This document shows, one piece after another, positions 31,936-43,519 of a stretch of DNA of 64,000 nt. Both the position numbers and the translations under genes were made by a program. Each line of letters begins with the position of its first letter. The first letter of the stretch is position 1. This DNA is from Dendrolimus kikuchii (lineage: Eukaryota; Arthropoda; Insecta; Lepidoptera; Lasiocampidae): positions 9,111,501 through 9,175,500 of the forward strand of contig CM034412.1 of assembly GCA_019925095.2 (NCBI GenBank), in the 5' to 3' direction. Under the pieces are notes generated by a model. The model was given only the letters and a program-made list of their open reading frames with translations. It was not told the DNA's origin and made no database searches.

Positions 31936-32964
31936 TAGTATAGAGGGTAGGCGTGCGCTAGCTAAAGATTCCGAATCTAGTTTTCTGATTACACCTCCCC
32001 TGTTAGATAAAGGTCCCTAAACAAGCGTAATGTAGTAACCGATTAAATAGGAAGTTGAACAATCCACAACGTCACAAACTATTTTTATCTTGCTTTTGCG
32101 GTAAATAGAACAATGAGGCACAAAATACCCACCTTAATAAAAAATAGACACGAGGATTTAACTGTTTTAAATTACCAAACCTATTTTCATCTCATTACAC
32201 GTACGTTACAAACTAGCATCGTCAACCAACCCGCCAGTACAAGCAACCTTGTACTGGTGGGAAATAAAGCAATCAGCGGCACAAACTACCCACATTGCTG
32301 AAAAAAATATATAGTTCGATGCAAACCTTATGGCGGCTACGATATTAGCTGCAAGCAGAGGCGTGCGCAGGTACAATCAAGTTCAGATTAATTAGGGCTA
32401 ATTATGTATCTACTATTTTTACCAACTTTAAAATAGAAGGATATTCAAATCATATAAATACTTTTTTATGATGTTCAACCAAACTTTTTTTTTCTATATC
32501 GATTTTCATTACTCTTTTTGCTTTAGATTCAGTAGCATCAGGCTAGTTTATACAAATCATTAGCTTTATTGAGTACCATGTACGTAACTTAAAAATCAAA
32601 ATAAATATTTTTTCTAAAATTGTTTTGTTATATCTTTTAGAGTATTCACAAAATTAAGAATTATTCTTTCAAAGGTGTGTATTACCTATAGCCTATAGTT
32701 CGATTCGTGAAAAAGTAACGTTGAAAGTGCTGATGGCTGTTTGGTACATATGAAGTACGGGAGGGTTAAAAAAAGTGTTATTTATGATACTGTGCGGTAA
32801 GTTGACTTTTACAAACCAGTTTTACTTTTAGAAAACCAGCAACCGCACGTCTGTAATACGTTTTTCAACATATTTGCAGGTTAACAGTTCAATGGGTAAT
32901 GAAACAGACATAAATAATAGTCAGAAAGTCGCAATTTTTTAACATTTCTGATATGAAATGGCAT
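31936..32964. other. Unassigned sequence
   Basis: No gene or repeat recognised. Confidence 0.35.
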
Positions 32965-33205
32965 GCATTTATAATGGCGATGGGGTAGGAGAATAAATTG
33001 GGAGGGTTGGATAAGGAATGTAGGATAGCGAGTGGCAAGTAGGCCGGAACGGAATCGGAACACTTACTCATTGTTTTCAACACAATTAGCTCAGGGTTAA
33101 CCGTTTCAAGATGATATTTTGCGAGAGCGTGATATCTCACCAGTGAAGCCGGCCCTATAAGCTGTAATTAAAATAATGATTCCAACTTAGCTCTGTCACG
33201 TATAA
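32965..33205 (+). mobile_element. S2 repeat fragment
   Basis: A purine-rich start (GGGGTAGGAG, GGGAGGGTTGGATAAGGAAT) is followed by CAATTAGCTCAGGGTTAACC, GAGAGCGTGATATCTCACCA and GAAGCCGGCCCT. It matches 12180-12330 and 54160-54320. Confidence 0.6.
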
Positions 33206-33225
33206 AAAGGCAGTATAATGTTTTC

Positions 33226-33275
33226 CCTCCATCGTCATCAGCCTACCGCACTCCACTGCTGGACATAGAACTCCC
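33226..33275 (-). mobile_element. RTE-b extreme 3' tip
   Basis: The minus strand reads FYVQQWSAVG and a stop followed by TGACGATGG, the last residues and terminal repeat of RTE-b. Only about 50 bp remain. Confidence 0.65.
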
Positions 33276-33385
33276 TGAGTTGGTGTTACATAAAACTGTT
33301 TTATTTCTGGAGGTGCCATATTCTTCAGAACTGTTGCTTCGTCTTCGCTGGAACAGGATTCCTTCTCAATGATAGATTTAGACAT
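33276..33385 (-). other. Coding-like open segment of unknown origin
   Basis: ATG in a fair context (ATCCATGTC) opens MSKSIIEKESCSSEDEATVL, then KNMAPPEIKQFYV, before running into the RTE-b tip in another frame. The composition looks like real protein (acidic, Ser-rich, no AT bias), but there is no recognisable domain. Could be a TE ORF start or a host exon. Confidence 0.25.
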
Positions 33386-34062
33386 GGATGAAACATTCGT
33401 CTGTCAACGTGTCGATAATAACGTCAACTTTTTGTACTCCTCTATTTTTCTTACTTTCACACTACCTAGTCATTTCTTTCCGTTCTTTTTCTTACTACGT
33501 GTACGGAAGCTTGCTGTTTTTGGACTAGTCTATTTTTTCATAATTTTTTACCCAATTTAATTCCAAAATTCAAACAAAAATAATAATAAACTAACCTAAA
33601 TATAAAAATTTGAAAAATCTTAATGAAATAATAACAAAACAATTAACAATAAAATTTTGCGCCCTATTGTACTTAGATTTAGATGCGTGTGTACGGACGT
33701 AGCTCAATACTATAGCTACGTCGTAATGACCGCAGGGCTGTCGGTATGCGCTTGCTGGATGAGTTGGAAAAAAGCGCTAGATTCTGTTACATGATCAAAA
33801 TTACAAAAAATATCCAGCAAGTGCGTGTCACACCAAGTAAACTAAAGGATTTCATAGAAGCAAAGATCAACCAATTTTATTGTTGTTTGACTACGAAACC
33901 CTAAAAAACTAGTATACTAGTATAGTAACTTGGACCATCTTCACAAAAGGAATTTATATCGTAGTGATGCTTATGAGATTTTAATCAACTGCTATGACAT
34001 GATATATAGTGCCTTTGTGTTATTTAAATTTAATATACATACGTACAGACAACGTAAAAATT
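33386..34062. other. Unassigned sequence
   Basis: No gene or repeat recognised. Confidence 0.35.
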
Positions 34063-34079
34063 AATTAGATATTTACATA

Positions 34080-34853
34080 CATACATACATAACTTCACGC
34101 CAGTTCCCTTGCGGGGTAGGCACGAACAACAGAGTGCCATTTAGGCTTATTCTTACACACCTCACTTGCCTCTTTGACATTCATAACTCTTGTCATGCAC
34201 ACTCGTCTGTTCTTAAGGCTCCTGACATCACCTTCTGCTAGTACACGATCAATTTGATCATGGAAGGTGTGTCGTGGCCTTCCACGACTTCTGCATCCAT
34301 CCACTTTTGCATTGTATATCTGTTTAGTCATTCTTTCATCATGCATTCTTTCCACATGCCCGAACCACCGGAGCATTCCTTTCCTTACCTTCACCCCGAC
34401 ACTCTCTTTCAGACCAACTCTCTTTCTTACTTCGGTATTACGAACGCGGTCCGCGAGCGTCACTCCGCAGATTTTGCGTAGTGCTCGCATCTCGACCGCG
34501 TTTACTCTACTTTCATGCTCTTTCTTCCATACCCAACTCTCGCTTCCATACGTGAGCGTAGGTACCAGCACCGCGTTGTGTACGGCGAGCTGGGCCTTCT
34601 GGCTGAGGTTCTTAGCGCCTAGAAGTTTACCTAACGATCCATTCACACTATTCCCCAAATTCACTCTTCTTTCTATATCAGCGGTGTACCTTCCATCCCT
34701 GCTAAAAGCACATCCAAGATATACAAACTCATTCACTTGCTCCAGCATAACATCATCGACCATTATCCTTGCATTCGTTCTGGTTTCTTCTCTTTCAAAC
34801 ACCATAACCTTTGTTTTCTTCGCATTCAAATGTAAGCCTCTCGCCTGACAGTC
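34080..34853 (-). mobile_element. RTE-a LINE 3' part with 17-bp target duplication
   Basis: The longest RTE-a copy: about 250 codons open on the minus strand, from GLHLNAKKTKVMVFEREE through NEFVYLGCAF, LVPTLTYGSESWVWKKE, LRWFGHVERMHDERMTKQIY and RSRGRPRHTFHDQI to ARELA and a stop, then (ATGT)n. This is the post-catalytic part of an RTE-type RT; the YADD region is truncated away. AATTAGATATTTACATA flanks it at 34063-34079 and 34854-34870. The first residues of the apparent frame (MICKYLI) are duplicated host sequence, not LINE. Confidence 0.92.
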
Positions 34854-34870
34854 AATTAGATATTTACATA

Positions 34871-35656
34871 TCATAAAAAGCGTAAGATTTCACCCTGGAA
34901 GTAGTTTAATAAAAATGGAAGCTGGGTTGCCCTAAAAAGCGCTATATCTAGCTCCGTAAGCGCTAAAGTGGCAGCCCTGATGAGCCGACCGCCGGGGAAG
35001 TCCCGTAAACGAGAAAGCGAGCGAGGACATACCTCGTCCTCCGACGACCTCGTCCCTCGTAACACCTAAAATCGCGTTCTGCGCATCCAATGATCTTATA
35101 ATGTAAGCTCACTGTGCGCATCGGAAAGTGCGATGTTCCGAGCCGCCATAAAGTTTGCATCGAACTATACGAGAATTCAAGTTTTAAAATACTAACCCTA
35201 TTTTGATTTCATTACCATGCTGCAAACAAATAAATGACTAATTATTTAATTTCTGATCTCATAGTGGTGTGTTGACAGGCGTCATGTACTTACATGTATT
35301 GATGGCATGAATAATATGCCCCACAAATGGATTATAATTAACATGTGTCATATAACTAAATAATGAGATACTCAGCAAAATGTTAAATTGATTCTATTTG
35401 GACATCTGTTTGTTCCTTCTTCAGGGTGTAGGGAATAGGTACGTACTTTTAATAATGCCTTTGCTACACCTGGATTAATGTTACTTTTAATGGCCGTTTT
35501 ACTCAGATGTAGCTATGGGTTTAATGCATTATTTGAGATGAGACATTATTAATGATCTTAATCATTGACAGATAGTTTCGTGTGTATACATCAATGTAGC
35601 TAATCATTAACGGCAAGTCGCATTTGGTCACAGTAATACTAACTACGTCATATATA
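34871..35656. other. GC-rich block with small foldback, then unassigned
   Basis: GGGTTGCCCTAAAAAGCGCT at 34924 and AGCGCTAAAGTGGCAGCCCT ending at 34978 form a 55-bp foldback. 34980-35160 is unusually GC-rich for this window. Its minus strand contains ATTATAAGATCATTGGATGC and a splice-donor-like GGACGAG|GTATGT near 35030. From 35170 it is AT-rich with nothing recognised. Confidence 0.4.
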
Positions 35657-35955
35657 TGTGCAGGAAAGGAAAAAAATATAATTTCCTGCGGCCGGGCGGC
35701 CTGTCGTAAGTGGCGACAAAAGAACCCACAGCCAGGTGGTAGGGTACTTGCCCATCTGGATGGCTACCACCTCTGGTGTAGAATATGCCGCCATAGCAGC
35801 CTTGAGTTGTGTTCCGGCATTAGTGGCCAGGCTCCAGTTGCCCTTTAGAGAGCAGCATCGCATTGTAGCGCCTTTGGTGTTGCAAACGTTCATAGGCGAT
35901 GGTAATCACTTTCCATCAGGTGGGCCGTCTGCCTGTCTGCTGAGCTCATGCAATA
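35657..35955 (+). mobile_element. S1 SINE, near full length
   Basis: All S1 blocks from TGTGCAGGAAAGGAAA to GGGCCGTCTGCCTGTCTGC and a degenerate A-tail (CAATAGTAATAATAATT). The interrupted tail suggests an older copy. Confidence 0.87.
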
Positions 35956-35984
35956 GTAATAATAATTAAAAAATAACTCTAACG

Positions 35985-36320
35985 TAGGTGGAGCAGGAGC
36001 ATAACGGGAATGATAATAGGATATTTTTATTACGGAAAATGGGATAACGCTCGGGGAATACGTATCTGAAGTTTACGGGAGCGGAAACATAGGGTTTAGC
36101 AAGTTTATATTTCAATTTTTCTTTTTTATAGCAAAACTGGCAAAAAAAGCAGTCCGGCCACCTATTGGCAAGTGGTCACCGTCGCCTATAGACGATTGCA
36201 ACACCAGGGACAAAGCCAATGCGTTGCGTGCCTTTAGGACATAGGATCCCAACGCGGGCGATACCACCCCCTAGTGGGCACTGGAGCTTTTTACGGGGGC
36301 GGTGGCCGGTCCAATAGCAA
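35985..36320 (-). mobile_element. S2-like repeat
   Basis: A purine-rich block (GGGATAACGCTCGGGGAATA) is followed by TTTTTTATAGCAAAACTGGC, AAGTGGTCACCGTCGCCTAT and CAACACCAGGGACAAAGCC. Diverged. Confidence 0.5.
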
Positions 36321-37188
36321 ATAGGGGGCACATTAATTGATTTTATGTTTCTTATAGAATTTCGTTTTTTTACTAATTTTGATTAATAATCTCGTCTTTG
36401 CCTCTGTGCAGTGCCCCAGTGCGGAGTGCTCCAGCTTTGTGTATTGTCTTTCATTAGTTGGTTGTTATAATTTTGTTAATAACCCTTCATATTATAGTCT
36501 TTGTCTGAATTAAATATTTTTATTATAACACGTTTTCTATTTTTAATTAATTAATAATGACATCCCTCAGGAGAGGATGAGGAGCATGCTTAGAGAGAGA
36601 GAGAATTAATTTTTAATTTGTGATCATTAATAAATAATAGATTGACATATAAAATTGATATAATTGACTATTATCTAAAAGGGGCGTTGGAATCTTTTTC
36701 TCGCAAAGGGGGTAGTCCATTAAAGCTTGAGAACCTCCGCTTTAAGACATATGATATAGGATACTTAGGAGTTAGGTACCTTTTTTATACTTTTATATTT
36801 TTCGTTCACAGCGAAACAGTATCGAAGATTACACGGGTAAAGTAACAGGCACATTGTAGTACAAAAATTAATTTAACTTCTTAGCAATAACGCAGAGTTG
36901 CAATCTTGCATCCCCCCCCACTTCCTCCACTCCCTATGGCACGGTTGGCAATCAATAACTCTGCAACAATAATCTAATTGCAGCGGGTAGGCGCGCATTG
37001 AATAAATTTCTACACGCGGTGAAATTACTCGCTAATCCAGTTAGTGCCTTTGACGCTTGTAGACTCTCTTTTGTGTTGCGTCACAACGCCATTTCAATCG
37101 CCAGTGGCAAAATACTCAAAATAGTTGTCACTTAACAGTAATTGATTATGTACGTGTCAGTCAATATATAAAGATGAATACACATAAA
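36321..37188. other. Unassigned sequence
   Basis: No gene or repeat recognised; includes a run of nine C at 36911-36919. Confidence 0.35.
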
Positions 37189-37645
37189 AGAAGTGACACA
37201 AAGTGACTTCATATATTATATCGTAATAATATATTTAAGTTTTAAAACACGAAATTTGAAATATCAATATTATTAGTATAAGCATAGGGTTTAAATTATT
37301 AAATATAATGTACATACATACATACATAACTTCACGCCAGTTCCCTTGCGGGGTAGGCACGAACAACAGAGTGCCATTTAGGCTTATTCTTACACACCTC
37401 ACTTGCCTCTTTGACATTCATAACTCTTGTCATGCAAGCTCGTCTGTTCTTAAGGCTCCTGACATCACCTTCTGCTAGTACACAATCAATTTGATCATGG
37501 AAGGTCCATAAATATAATGTATTCTATCTTATTCTCTCACAGGCTTAGTCCTATACATTTATGTGTTTATCTCTTTTTAGTGTCGCTTCTTTGTTTTATC
37601 GAGTTTCAAATCACAACGATTTTAAAGAGGTTTCAATTCAAAATT
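37189..37645 (+). repeat. R repeat, copy 2, interrupted by RTE-a
   Basis: R sequence on both sides (CATATATTATATCGTAATAA to TAAATATAATG, then TAAATATAATGTATTCTATC to TCAAATCACAACGATTTTAA) is split by the RTE-a insertion at 37313-37508. Copies 1 and 3 lack that insertion. Confidence 0.75.
37313..37508 (-). mobile_element. RTE-a LINE 3' tip inserted in the R repeat
   Basis: 196 bp: (CATA)n, AACTTCACGCCAGTTCCCTT to ATCATGGAAGG in plus orientation, the last 60 codons of RTE-a. It is flanked by TAAATATAATGTA at 37300-37312 and 37509-37521, a perfect 13-bp duplication. Confidence 0.92.
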
Positions 37646-38580
37646 TTACTACAAATAGCTGTCGGTGGGAATCGTTCCCAAAATGCTGCCTGCATTGCCA
37701 CGTAGGATGGCAACGTGATGCGTTGCCCCAGGTACGTGTTAAATTTTTGGTCTAGAATTTTCCACCCTATAGTACTTACAAACTTTTTTTTTTATAACAC
37801 AGGGGGAAACATATCGTACCTTTCTGGGCCAAATGTGGCGAGAAGCACCGCAACAGACGTGTGTGGAACACTGGGCTAGTCGTTCCCAACTACACCACTA
37901 AATCAAAACTTACACCCTTTCTTGCCTTTTGTGTGGACGCTACCAGATCTAGTACAAAGTTACTGCACAGTGAACGTCCAACCTTGCGGGGATACACTTC
38001 CTAAGATTTTGGTAGGGTAGACAAATAAAATAAAATTGTAAAACATAAATGAATACATGGTGATAAAAACATATTGAATACAATCATGTTTATATCTGTG
38101 TTCTCCGATTCATCTAAACTAGTGGTCTTAAAGTTACGAGTGAATAGATATCGATCGCATCAAGTAAGGTAGCTATCAAACGCGAAAACATAAGAAAAGA
38201 AGTTTATGCCAAAATGGCGATGTAGAAAGAAGAAATTTTAACAAAACATATTCACAATCTAACTAGTAAATGCCAACCTACCCAAGACCCTATGAATTGG
38301 TATTCAGGCTGCTATGAACTTATGAAATTTTCATGCTCGGAGTCTTTGGCTGTTGCAGTGATTGGGATTGGATTCGTACGTGCCAACCAGATGGGGCTTC
38401 AGCTCGCTTTATCGATACCCTGATTTCATATGACTGTTTATACGTGCTGAAGCTTTGGGAACTAGCAGATTTACAGATCGAGATATCAGTTGTGTTATTT
38501 TGAACATAAATGTATTAGCTGTCTGTGAAACTTTAATGGGTAGTAGTTCCACTATAGGAACATCGAAATCAGAAAATCAA
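37646..38580. other. Unassigned sequence
   Basis: 37780-37850 (TATAACACAGGGGGAAAC) resembles 50385-50440 (AACACCCTGGGGGAATG) and may be a decayed SINE. Nothing else recognised. Confidence 0.35.
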
Positions 38581-39135
38581 TTTATATAGTGTCTTGCCAT
38601 ATGACTCGATATTAGAATGCACTAAACGTTTAAAAGGCAAAATAGTAAAAGAAACATTTAAAACAATATTTGCTGAAAAACACGCTTGTTTTCTTAGTTC
38701 TTTTATATACAACAAAATAAGTTCAAAGCTAACTAACGATTTATACAAATTAAAACACTATGAACTCAAAGAGCAAGTCAAATCTATTATATTAAAATTT
38801 GATTATGAGAACACTGAAACCTTATACTAGCTATTAAATAATTATCTTCACAGTTCAAATGATGGGATATCAATAACAATCATACGCGCACACAAACACA
38901 CACACGAACACCCATATGCACACACGCCACAAGCACACACTCATATAATTCATATATAACTTATACTACTCGCATATTTTATATACATTAGTGTCAGCTA
39001 CTATATATTTTTAAGTCGGAGATGAGAGGTCAGGAGTGCCATAATGGCAGGATTTTTTCTTAGATTGGGCCCCCGGCTTTTCCACATAGTTAAGATTTTT
39101 CCTGCTTTATTCAAGGAAAATAAATATATAAAATA
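38581..39135 (+). mobile_element. LINE 3' end with RT C-terminus
   Basis: An open frame ends at 38828 and includes AEKHACFLSSFIYNKISSKL and YELKEQVKSIILKFDYENTE, a pattern I associate with the C-terminal tail of Jockey-superfamily RTs. The 3' UTR contains a CACACA-rich tract, GTCGGAGATGAGAGGTCAGG, AGATTGGGCCCCCGGCTTTT, and ends AAATAAATATATAAAATATA. The upstream RT domain is missing. Confidence 0.65.
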
Positions 39136-39654
39136 TATACACCAGAGACTAACTAACTAACAAAATAGATACATCGAGCCTCGAGCTTTCAGAGTGAAGG
39201 CGGCTGAAGGAAGCCGATTGCCAAAGCCGAAGCAGAATGCACTCACTGTTACGTGAACGTAGTATTAAATAATGGAGTTAGTACTGATAAAAGTGCAATA
39301 TTTTCCAGTGTATACATAAGTTTACGCATATAAGTAAAGAAATATGCTACACTTCATTTGAGGCTTTTGTTCACTTAGACTCCGTGTCTATACGTTTAAT
39401 GGTTCATCAGACAGACATTTCTGCCTTTCAATTTGGATGAAGCATTCAAAACATATATTACATATATTTAAACATAAAACAAATTAAATCATTGAATGGC
39501 GTCGTATCCTTCCAGTTCTAGTAGTAGTAGCCTTTCAACCAAAATGTTCAATTATTAGTTACATTTCAGAGATACATCACCTGATATGACTCTGCAATGT
39601 AACCTCTCAGCTAAATTGTAAATATCTATACGTAAATGTAAATTGTAAATATAA
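39136..39654. other. Unassigned sequence
   Basis: No gene or repeat recognised. Confidence 0.35.
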
Positions 39655-39992
39655 GTTGTCCTGCCATGAAAAAATAAAATCTAATCTAGAACCCAATTCC
39701 AGTGCCACCTACCGGGTCTAATTGTGAATCTAAATCACCCACTCAAACTCACATAAAATTTCATCACAATTTTACAACCTGATTCTAGCGCCAAGTATAT
39801 TGTTTACATTGAGGTGTTACATTATTTATGTTTTAGTTAGGATCCCTAATTTTTATGTAGCCTATATTGATCGGGGATAGTGTAGCATTTGAACGGTGAA
39901 AGAATTTTTCAAATCGGTCCAGTAAGTTTTGAGTTTATTCGTTACAAACATACAAAGTTACAAGTCTTTCCACTTTATAATATTAGTATAGA
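39655..39992 (-). mobile_element. Helitron-like element
   Basis: The minus strand begins TCTATACTAATATTATAAAG, then TGGACCGATTTGAAAAATTC, ATCCCCGATCAATATAGGC, AATTAGGGATCC and ACCCGGTAGGTGGCACTGG, ending near GCAGGACAACTTA. The 5' end is canonical. The 3' CTAG has been lost or mutated. Confidence 0.68.
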
Positions 39993-41589
39993 CAATTATA
40001 TATTATACTTACTAATACAATAATTGACCATTATTCAACATCCCCAATAGAACAACGGTCTAAACCCGAAATATATTCTCGAAAAACAACTATAAGGATA
40101 TAAGTATCCGGTAGGATGTGTAAGAAATGGCTACCGCAACATCGTAAATGTCCCGGACAAATTATATAACAATAACACCACTTCACCGGCATAGGGTATC
40201 CACACGCGACGCGAATAGCGGACCGTTTGCAAAACAGTCACGTATCTATTGCGTTTTGGCTTCCTATTCTGTATAATACTTTGATGTTATGTGTTTGATA
40301 CTTGATTTATTTTCGTTTCAGATTTGTTTGCTCCAATGTGCGTTTATTTTCGAAATATGTATCCAGTAAGTAAGAATTTATCTTACCTTCTATTTATAAA
40401 AATATATGTATATCCATAGCTAATTCAATTTAAGCATAATAATTTATATGACTTTGTGTATTAATGTTTTTGTTTTTCAATTATTTAAAAACTTCTAAAA
40501 TTTTCATAATGCATACAAATTAAATTATGTATGTGCAGGTGGTATGTATGTATTACAATTTCATACGAAAAATACAAATAGTATAGATATGGATAACCGT
40601 CTGTATGAAAATGTCTTCAATTCATTTTATATTTTGTACCTGCTCACCTAATCACACACAGAATACTCTGAATCACAGAATACTCTATCTTTCTTGTAAT
40701 TCAAGAAGACGTGCTGGTTATACTTCTGCATATTGCGATAGTGTGCGTGTCTGTCGGAACGATCAGTTGCAAGCATGTTGTCCAATCGTACCCATGTTTG
40801 ATCTCACGTACGCACAGATATCAGTTTACCACAAGTAAAGCTCGCATGCCACTCTGAATTGCAGGAACTATAACATAGCTGAGTAGATTGTAGAATACAA
40901 TGAAATTGCGTAATATTTATCACTTGAAATTATACTTAATTTGATATTGAATCCATTATAACTATAAATGATTACTATTTTTTCATTGAATTCATCTTTA
41001 ACTATCGAATGCAGCCCTAATCAATTGGTAAATGAAAAAAAAAACATAAAAACACTAAATCAGTTATTTATACTGCTGTATTAAATAAAGCATAAATTAT
41101 TAGTTTGTCATTGGAATTTGTAAAGTATCAAACGCGTATAAACCACACCTCAGTAAAAAGGGAGAGCTCTCATAAAAAATATATCAAAGGCAGTGCGGTA
41201 AGCTATTGTCATACCATAGCTATTCCAGTCAATCATATTGCATGTTTGAAACGATATGAGGATATACCACTTGTATTCATATTCACAGATATATCCAATA
41301 TAATAATGAATTAATGAATGAATATGCTTTATGCAGAGGCGGCTCTAGCCCATGTAGCGTCTGTGTGCAATCAATCAGTGCCCCCTAGTAGGCGTGCGGT
41401 CAAAATGTAATAATTACAGTTATATTTTCACCATTAAACAGATATTCAGGTGCAAATGATGCAATTTTAGATGATGTCGGATAACAATAGGTACGCGTTC
41501 ATATCAAAAACTCTCATATAAACCATGCTAAAATAACAACTGCATAGGTAGATAGATAACACTGTATTGTACACCAATACAAACATGAA
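39993..41589. other. Unassigned sequence
   Basis: Mostly unique, AT-rich. CACAGAATACTCT occurs twice at about 40658-40687. 41335-41400 (GAGGCGGCTCTAGCCC...GTGCCCCCTAG) looks like a transposon terminus but has no partner end. Confidence 0.35.
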
Positions 41590-41960
41590 CTTAAAGACTA
41601 AAATTATATCTAGTTATGTACAAAGGGCGGTCTTATCGCTAAAAAGCGATCTCTTCCAGACAACCCCAGGAATGAATTGAGATGATAATGGCGATGGTGG
41701 TATACGAAACATATAATATGAACTACTTACCTACATTTTAATTTTATATATTACATAGATATATATTTAATATATATACCATACAAATACATATCTACAA
41801 AATATAAAAATGTTTATAAATGAATTTAAATATCATATTCCGACAACAGGTAGTATTTTTTTATCGTAGTTTTAAATATCGCTAGCGATTTTGCTTGTGA
41901 TAGTAACAGGAAGCGCGTTGCAAAGCTGTACTGTGTGTAGGTATTGTTGTTTCAATTTCT
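41590..41960 (-). mobile_element. LINE 3' end with decayed RT C-terminus
   Basis: The minus strand reads QLCNALPVTITSKIASDI then a stop, matching the NALP.....A.....F end of Jockey-like RTs. It is followed by CGTATACCACCATCGCC and the ATCGCTTTTTAGCGAT stem-loop. Same family as 63735-63935. Confidence 0.68.
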
Positions 41961-42889
41961 CTTAGGACACAATTTGATACCGGCGCTGCAAGCGACGCAT
42001 AGGTTTTGGATGTGTCGTTAGCGGGCATCGACGCCCCCTAAGACCTGGCGTCCGTGTGCGCCGCACACCCTGCACTATGGGTAAATCCGGCACTGGCCTT
42101 ATAGTGTTATAAAAGATACAGTGCACAAAAAATAATATCGAGGGTTGAAAAGCTATATGCTTTAAGCGACATTTTGTGACATGCATAAAATGTTGGGCTT
42201 TTATCATTTTAATGTCTCAAACTTAAGAAAATACAAGGAACCTAATTGACAATTAAATCTATGGGTGTACTTCTTTTTAAAGTATGGTATAAAGTTTATT
42301 GAATATGCGTTTTTCTAGTAATTTGTAACTTGAAAGTTTTCTTCCTACACATTTTCTAAATGTCGCTTAAAACAAATAGCATTTAACCCCTCGATATGGT
42401 CTGACAAGCTTGTAGATTAGTAGTAGTTGATATGTAGATTCAATTCTTTTGCCTGCCATTATGGTGAATTTAAATAACCACATGTAAATCACATTGACTC
42501 TGGATGAGACATTTCTACTCTAATGACTTTAGTTACGCTAATTGTTTTAATTACGATAAGCTTTGTGGTTTACTGTAGAATATAAAAAACAAAGTAAAAT
42601 AAAATTATTATAACTAATAATTCTGCAATAATTATGTATTGTTTTGGATTAAATTATATTTCAGGTAAAGCTACATCGAATATCTATCTAAAGTAAAAAC
42701 TAAATTACAAACTTAACCACCTTTAAAAGTTACTTACAAATATATAGAATAAAAACACCCAGACCGCTGTCGCAGGGTAGTGCAGGTCCCTACTTTATTG
42801 CTAAATATACAACTAAGGCACTCGGACTAGAGTAAAATATCGTAAATTCCCTTATTAGGAACTGGACTAGGACTTGCAGCCGAGACCTT
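41961..42889. other. Unassigned sequence
   Basis: 41970-42100 is GC-rich (GCGTCGTTAGCGGGCATCG region, ending in CCCATAGTGCAGG complement) and may be a transposon end. The rest is AT-rich and unrecognised. Confidence 0.35.
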
Positions 42890-43215
42890 AGGCTTTGCAC
42901 TGATTTAAGGTTCCAATCAAGGATCAAACAAGCAAACGGCCCACTTGATGGAAGGTGCTTACCGTCACCTATGGACGTTTGCAACCCCAGGAGCTTTGCC
43001 AACGGGTTGCCAACCTCTAAGGAATTTTATAACCCAAAGGGAAAACCTCGGCGAAAAGGTTCCTTCCAAATCATTACAGTACGCAGAACAGAAATTCTAG
43101 AGAACGGTTTCGTAGTTGAGCGTGGGAGGAGCTCAAGGAAATGAAGGTGAACATCCCGTCGATGGCGAGCGATGCGGTTGTAAAAATTAGGCGTTGGCAT
43201 CTAATCAAACAGTTC
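42890..43215 (-). mobile_element. S2-like SINE
   Basis: AAGCAAACGGCCCACTTGATG, GTCACCTATGGACGTTTGCA, GCCAACGGGTTGCCAACCTC and AACCTCGGCGAAAAGGTTCC. The head is S1/S2-like and the body differs from S1. Confidence 0.6.
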
Positions 43216-43278
43216 CTCGGAACACCACCCGTTGTCTGTCTATCTGTCTAGTCATGGGGAAAAACACTCACCAAGAAG

Positions 43279-43519
43279 AAAAGAGTGATATATTTTTTTT
43301 TTATTATTATATATATCTCTACGGACTCGAGTTCCGTACCCTGTTTTAATACTTAATTTCTATGAAAAATTTGAGACTGTACACGCTTATTGTTTGTTTT
43401 TGTTAGTGTATGTGACATTATATATAGTAATTTTTCTGTTTTGGTGTACCTTAAGAATAACTTCGTTCTAAAAGAGTGATATATAACTTTTTGATACAGA
43501 GATATATATCACTCTTTTA
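43279..43519. repeat. Repeated AAAAGAGTGATATAT motif with a perfect hairpin
   Basis: AAAAGAGTGATATATA occurs at 43279 and 43470 and, inverted, at 43503-43518. 43469-43485 and 43503-43519 form a perfect 17-bp stem with a 17-nt loop. Possibly the ends of a small foldback element. Confidence 0.7.

Noticed and set aside
38880..38960. Regulatory CA-repeat element
   Set aside because: It is an imperfect CACACA tract within a LINE 3' UTR; a simple repeat is enough to explain it.
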